The notes under the pieces: model-generated
What the model saw: the letters and a program-made list of their open reading frames with translations, nothing else
Told to the model about the DNA's origin: nothing
Databases searched by the model: none
Position numbers and translations under genes: made by a program
Part shown: positions 7,213-9,041 of the stretch, in pieces
Layout: the number at the start of each line of letters is the position of its first letter
Numbering within the stretch: the first letter of the stretch is position 1
Source of the DNA: Paracoccaceae bacterium
Lineage (GTDB): Bacteria > Pseudomonadota > Alphaproteobacteria > Rhodobacterales > Rhodobacteraceae
DNA length: 9,041 bases
NCBI GenBank assembly: GCA_009920225.1
Contig: RGAJ01000053.1
Span: 1 to 9,041 of the forward strand
Reading direction: 5' to 3'

Positions 7213-7240
7213 AAAAAGCCACCGTCAAGACGGTGGCTTT
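7213..7240 (-). terminator. Intrinsic terminator of ftsZ
   Basis: AAAGCCACCG (7215-7224) and CGGTGGCTTT (7231-7240) form a perfect 10-bp inverted repeat around a 6-nt loop. On the minus strand the stem is followed by a run of five T's (7217-7213), the classic Rho-independent arrangement. It lies 22 bp past the ftsZ stop. It should end ftsZ transcripts before lpxC. Confidence 0.88.
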
Positions 7241-7262
7241 GGATCAACCAAGGGGTCGGAAA

Positions 7263-8801
7263 TTAATTGGCTTGGCGGCGCAAAAACGCTGGAATTTCAA
7301 TACGTTCCTGTTCAGGGCTGCGTTCGCGGTTTTCGTCTGCAGCAACAGAGGATTGTACCTGAGGCTGTTTGCGCTGCGCTGCGGCGTTACGATCGTGATC
7401 AGAACCACCACCGGACATACGGTTAATCAGCGATCCGATACCGAAACGGGGGCGTTCGCTTTCTGCTGGTTCTTCTTCGACTTCCAAGGCCTGAGACCGT
7501 GGCGAACAATCTACTGCAGCACGCAAACGCTGCATCGCGTCTGGTGTTGGTGTACCCGGAAGCGGCGCTTTTGGCGCAACGAAGCCCTCGAATGCGTCTT
7601 CTTCTTTTGCCTGATACGCAGGCTCTGGCAGGTGATCATCAGCCGCAGGTGTAAATGCTGCTGCAGGTGCCATAAAGGGGGCTTCGTCAGTTTCGGCTTT
7701 TGCGGCAGGAACATCAAACAAAGATGGGGCTTCTGCGGCAACGGCTGGCTGGGTCTCGACCGGCATTTCTTCGACGACGGGCGCAGCAGCGGCCATTGTG
7801 GCGCGACGCGGTGCGGGGATGTCAGACACGCTTTCGCCTGCGTCGATACCGGTTGCGACGACAGACACACGCATCACAGATTTCATTTCTGGATCCAGCG
7901 TTGAACCGACGATGATGTTTGCGTCTGGATCAACCTCTTCGCGGATACGGTTTGCGGCTTCGTCCAATTCGAACAATGTCAGGTCGTAGCCACCTGTGAT
8001 GTTGATCAACACGCCTTTGGCGCCGCGAAGGCTAATTTCATCAAGCAATGGGTTTGCGATGGCTTTCTCGGCGGCTTGAACGGCGCGATCCTCGCCCTCT
8101 GCCTCGCCTGTGCCCATCATTGCTTTGCCCATTTCGTCCATCACGGCGCGTACGTCCGCAAAGTCCAAGTTGATCAGACCGGGACGAACCATCAGGTCGG
8201 TCACACCTTTGACACCTTGGTACAGCACATCATCTGCCATGCTGAAGGCTTCGGTAAAGGTTGTTTTTTCATTCGCAAGGCGGAACAAGTTTTGGTTCGG
8301 GATGATGATCAATGTATCGACCATCTTTTGCAAGGCGGCGACGCCTGCTTCGGCTTGGCGCATACGTTTCGCGCCTTCGAACTGGAACGGCTTTGTAACA
8401 ACACCGACGGTCAGAACACCCAATTCACGCGCGGCTTGCGCGATGATCGGTGCGGCCCCTGTACCGGTCCCACCGCCCATACCGGCAGTGATAAAACACA
8501 TATGCGCACCAGCAAGGTGATCAACGATTTGTTCGATGCTTTCTTCGGCAGCGGCTGCACCAACTTCGGCACGCGCACCTGCGCCAAGACCTTCGGTGAC
8601 TTTGACACCCAACTGGATGCGCGATCCCGACAAGCTTTGCTGAAGCGCTTGTGCGTCGGTATTTGCGACAACAAACTCGACGCCTTCCAACTGCTTTTCG
8701 ATCATGTTGTTTACCGCGTTGCCGCCAGCGCCGCCAACACCAAACACAGTGATCCGAGGTTTCAATTCGTTTTGCTCAGGTACTGAAAGATTCAAAGCCA
8801 T
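7263..8801 (-). CDS. ftsZ: Cell division GTPase FtsZ
   Basis: FtsZ is the tubulin-like GTPase that polymerises into the division ring at midcell. The protein has 512 residues, long compared with E. coli but usual for alphaproteobacteria. The GTPase core spans about 14-320. It has [10 protein letters not shown] at 21-30, the tubulin signature GGGTGTG at 109-115, IPNQNL near 167-172, and the T7 loop NLDFADV at 211-217 with Asp213 and Asp216. Residues 321-498 form an Ala/Pro/Glu-rich, probably disordered linker. It contains a conserved-looking island, [14 protein letters not shown], at 451-464. The last 14 residues ([14 protein letters not shown]) are the C-terminal tail that binds FtsA and other partners. 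The ATG at 8801 has GGCGGA 8 nt upstream. The gene is preceded by ftsA and by its own candidate promoter, and is followed by a strong terminator. Confidence 0.98.
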   Translation of the reverse strand: MALNLSVPEQNELKPRITVFGVGGAGGNAVNNMIEKQLEGVEFVVANTDAQALQQSLSGSRIQLGVKVTEGLGAGARAEVGAAAAEESIEQIVDHLAGAHMCFITAGMGGGTGTGAAPIIAQAARELGVLTVGVVTKPFQFEGAKRMRQAEAGVAALQKMVDTLIIIPNQNLFRLANEKTTFTEAFSMADDVLYQGVKGVTDLMVRPGLINLDFADVRAVMDEMGKAMMGTGEAEGEDRAVQAAEKAIANPLLDEISLRGAKGVLINITGGYDLTLFELDEAANRIREEVDPDANIIVGSTLDPEMKSVMRVSVVATGIDAGESVSDIPAPRRATMAAAAPVVEEMPVETQPAVAAEAPSLFDVPAAKAETDEAPFMAPAAAFTPAADDHLPEPAYQAKEEDAFEGFVAPKAPLPGTPTPDAMQRLRAAVDCSPRSQALEVEEEPAESERPRFGIGSLINRMSGGGSDHDRNAAAQRKQPQVQSSVAADENRERSPEQERIEIPAFLRRQAN

Positions 8802-8834
8802 ATTGTAAGTCCGCCTGTTTTCCCATTTTTGGGG

Positions 8835-8849
8835 TTAATTTCCGCCTAA
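8835..8849 (-). promoter_or_regulatory. CtrA-like box over the predicted ftsZ transcription start
   Basis: On the minus strand TTAG-N7-TTAA, followed by CC, matches seven of eight bases of the CtrA consensus TTAA-N7-TTAA. It abuts the candidate -10 box and would cover the predicted start site, a repressing position. CtrA is known to repress ftsZ in Caulobacter; its use here is inference. Confidence 0.4.
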
Positions 8850-8878
8850 TTGTACCGATAGTAACCCTGAAATAGCAA
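8849..8878 (-). promoter_or_regulatory. Candidate sigma-70 promoter of ftsZ
   Basis: On the minus strand TTGCTA (8878-8873) and TACAAT (8854-8849) are separated by 18 bp. The -10 matches the consensus at five of six positions and the -35 at four of six. The predicted start would fall near 8842, giving a leader of about 40 nt before the ftsZ ATG at 8801. Confidence 0.5.
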
Positions 8879-8884
8879 AAGGTC

Positions 8885-8924
8885 ACGCAAAAAAACGCAA
8901 AATATAGACGTTTTTTGCGTTTTT
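8885..8924 (-). terminator. A/T-rich hairpin with three ACGCAAAA octamers between ftsA and ftsZ
   Basis: AAAAACGCAAAA (8891-8902) and TTTTGCGTTTTT (8913-8924) pair perfectly over 12 bp around a 10-nt loop. On the minus strand the stem ends in a run of seven T's, so it could be a weak terminator for ftsA, 37 bp past its stop. The same block holds ACGCAAAA twice directly (8885-8892 and 8895-8902, ten bases apart) and once inverted (8913-8920). That arrangement would also suit a protein-binding site or bent A-tract DNA upstream of the ftsZ promoter. Confidence 0.45.
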
Positions 8925-8960
8925 CAGCGGAATATTGCGGATAGAGACTAGGGCTAGTGG

Positions 8961-9041
8961 TTACCAGTTTTCCTTGAACCACCGAAGCGCGCGACGCAGG
9001 GATTTCTGCCCATAGCGCTGCGCAGGAACTTCAAAGTCCCA
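8961..9041 (-). CDS. ftsA: Cell division protein FtsA, C-terminal end only
   Basis: The last 26 codons and TAA stop of a minus-strand gene that runs off the right edge. The visible peptide begins WDFEVPAQRYG and ends RALRWFKENW. A basic, amphipathic ending of this kind fits the membrane-binding C-terminal helix of FtsA, the actin-like protein that tethers FtsZ to the membrane. Its position directly upstream of ftsZ supports the call. Only the tail is visible, so the assignment rests on context and the resemblance of the terminal helix to alphaproteobacterial FtsA as I remember it. Confidence 0.75.
   Translation of the reverse strand, partial: WDFEVPAQRYGQKSLRRALRWFKENW

Noticed and set aside
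7074..7904. 276-residue open frame on the plus strand, antisense to the lpxC start and the ftsZ linker
   Set aside because: It is Cys/Arg/Phe-rich with no recognisable domain and lies opposite a certain ftsZ. The GC-skewed codons of ftsZ keep the antisense frame open.
8076..8786. 236-residue open frame on the plus strand, antisense to the FtsZ GTPase core
   Set aside because: It covers the most conserved part of ftsZ, has shadow-like composition and no ribosome binding site or domain.
8776..8982. 68-residue minus-strand frame bridging the ftsA end and ftsZ start
   Set aside because: It overlaps both genes out of frame, spans the hairpin and promoter, and has no domain. A small gene is not excluded but unsupported.

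Overview
The window looks like a chromosomal segment of a marine-type alphaproteobacterium, most likely Rhodobacterales (Roseobacter group). The reasons are the minus-strand gene order ftsA-ftsZ-lpxC-bamD-recN, the FtsZ type (long Ala/Pro/Glu-rich linker ending in a PAFLRRQ tail), and an intergenic motif, TTTGCAAAAATACTC followed by G/C hairpins, that I recall as common in that order. By eye, GC content is roughly half, low for the order. No tRNA, rRNA, CRISPR, insertion sequence or phage gene is visible.

Right half (3542-9041, all minus strand, so read from right to left): the last 26 codons of ftsA, a 160-bp regulatory gap, ftsZ, a strong intrinsic terminator, lpxC with a TTG start, bamD, and recN only 16 bp after bamD. 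This is an envelope and division cluster. FtsA and FtsZ build the division ring, LpxC commits UDP-acyl-GlcNAc to lipid A, and BamD helps insert outer-membrane proteins. RecN, a DNA double-strand-break repair ATPase, is attached downstream. The terminator between ftsZ and lpxC suggests that lpxC-bamD-recN is expressed separately from ftsZ.

Left half (1-3541): a small DUF427 protein on the plus strand meets a ClC-type chloride transporter or channel tail to tail, with the stop codons overlapping by 4 bp. A 73-bp gap separates the ClC gene from a divergent FAD-linked oxidase of the D-lactate dehydrogenase/glycolate oxidase type. That gene converges on recN across a 93-bp gap holding two hairpins and the Rhodobacterales-like repeat.

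Most of the window is conserved housekeeping sequence, and I do not see a clear undescribed system. The best leads are regulatory: a candidate ftsZ promoter with a CtrA-like box over its predicted start and three ACGCAAAA octamers upstream, similar signals before lpxC, and a ClC protein that keeps the gating glutamate but appears to lack the internal proton glutamate.
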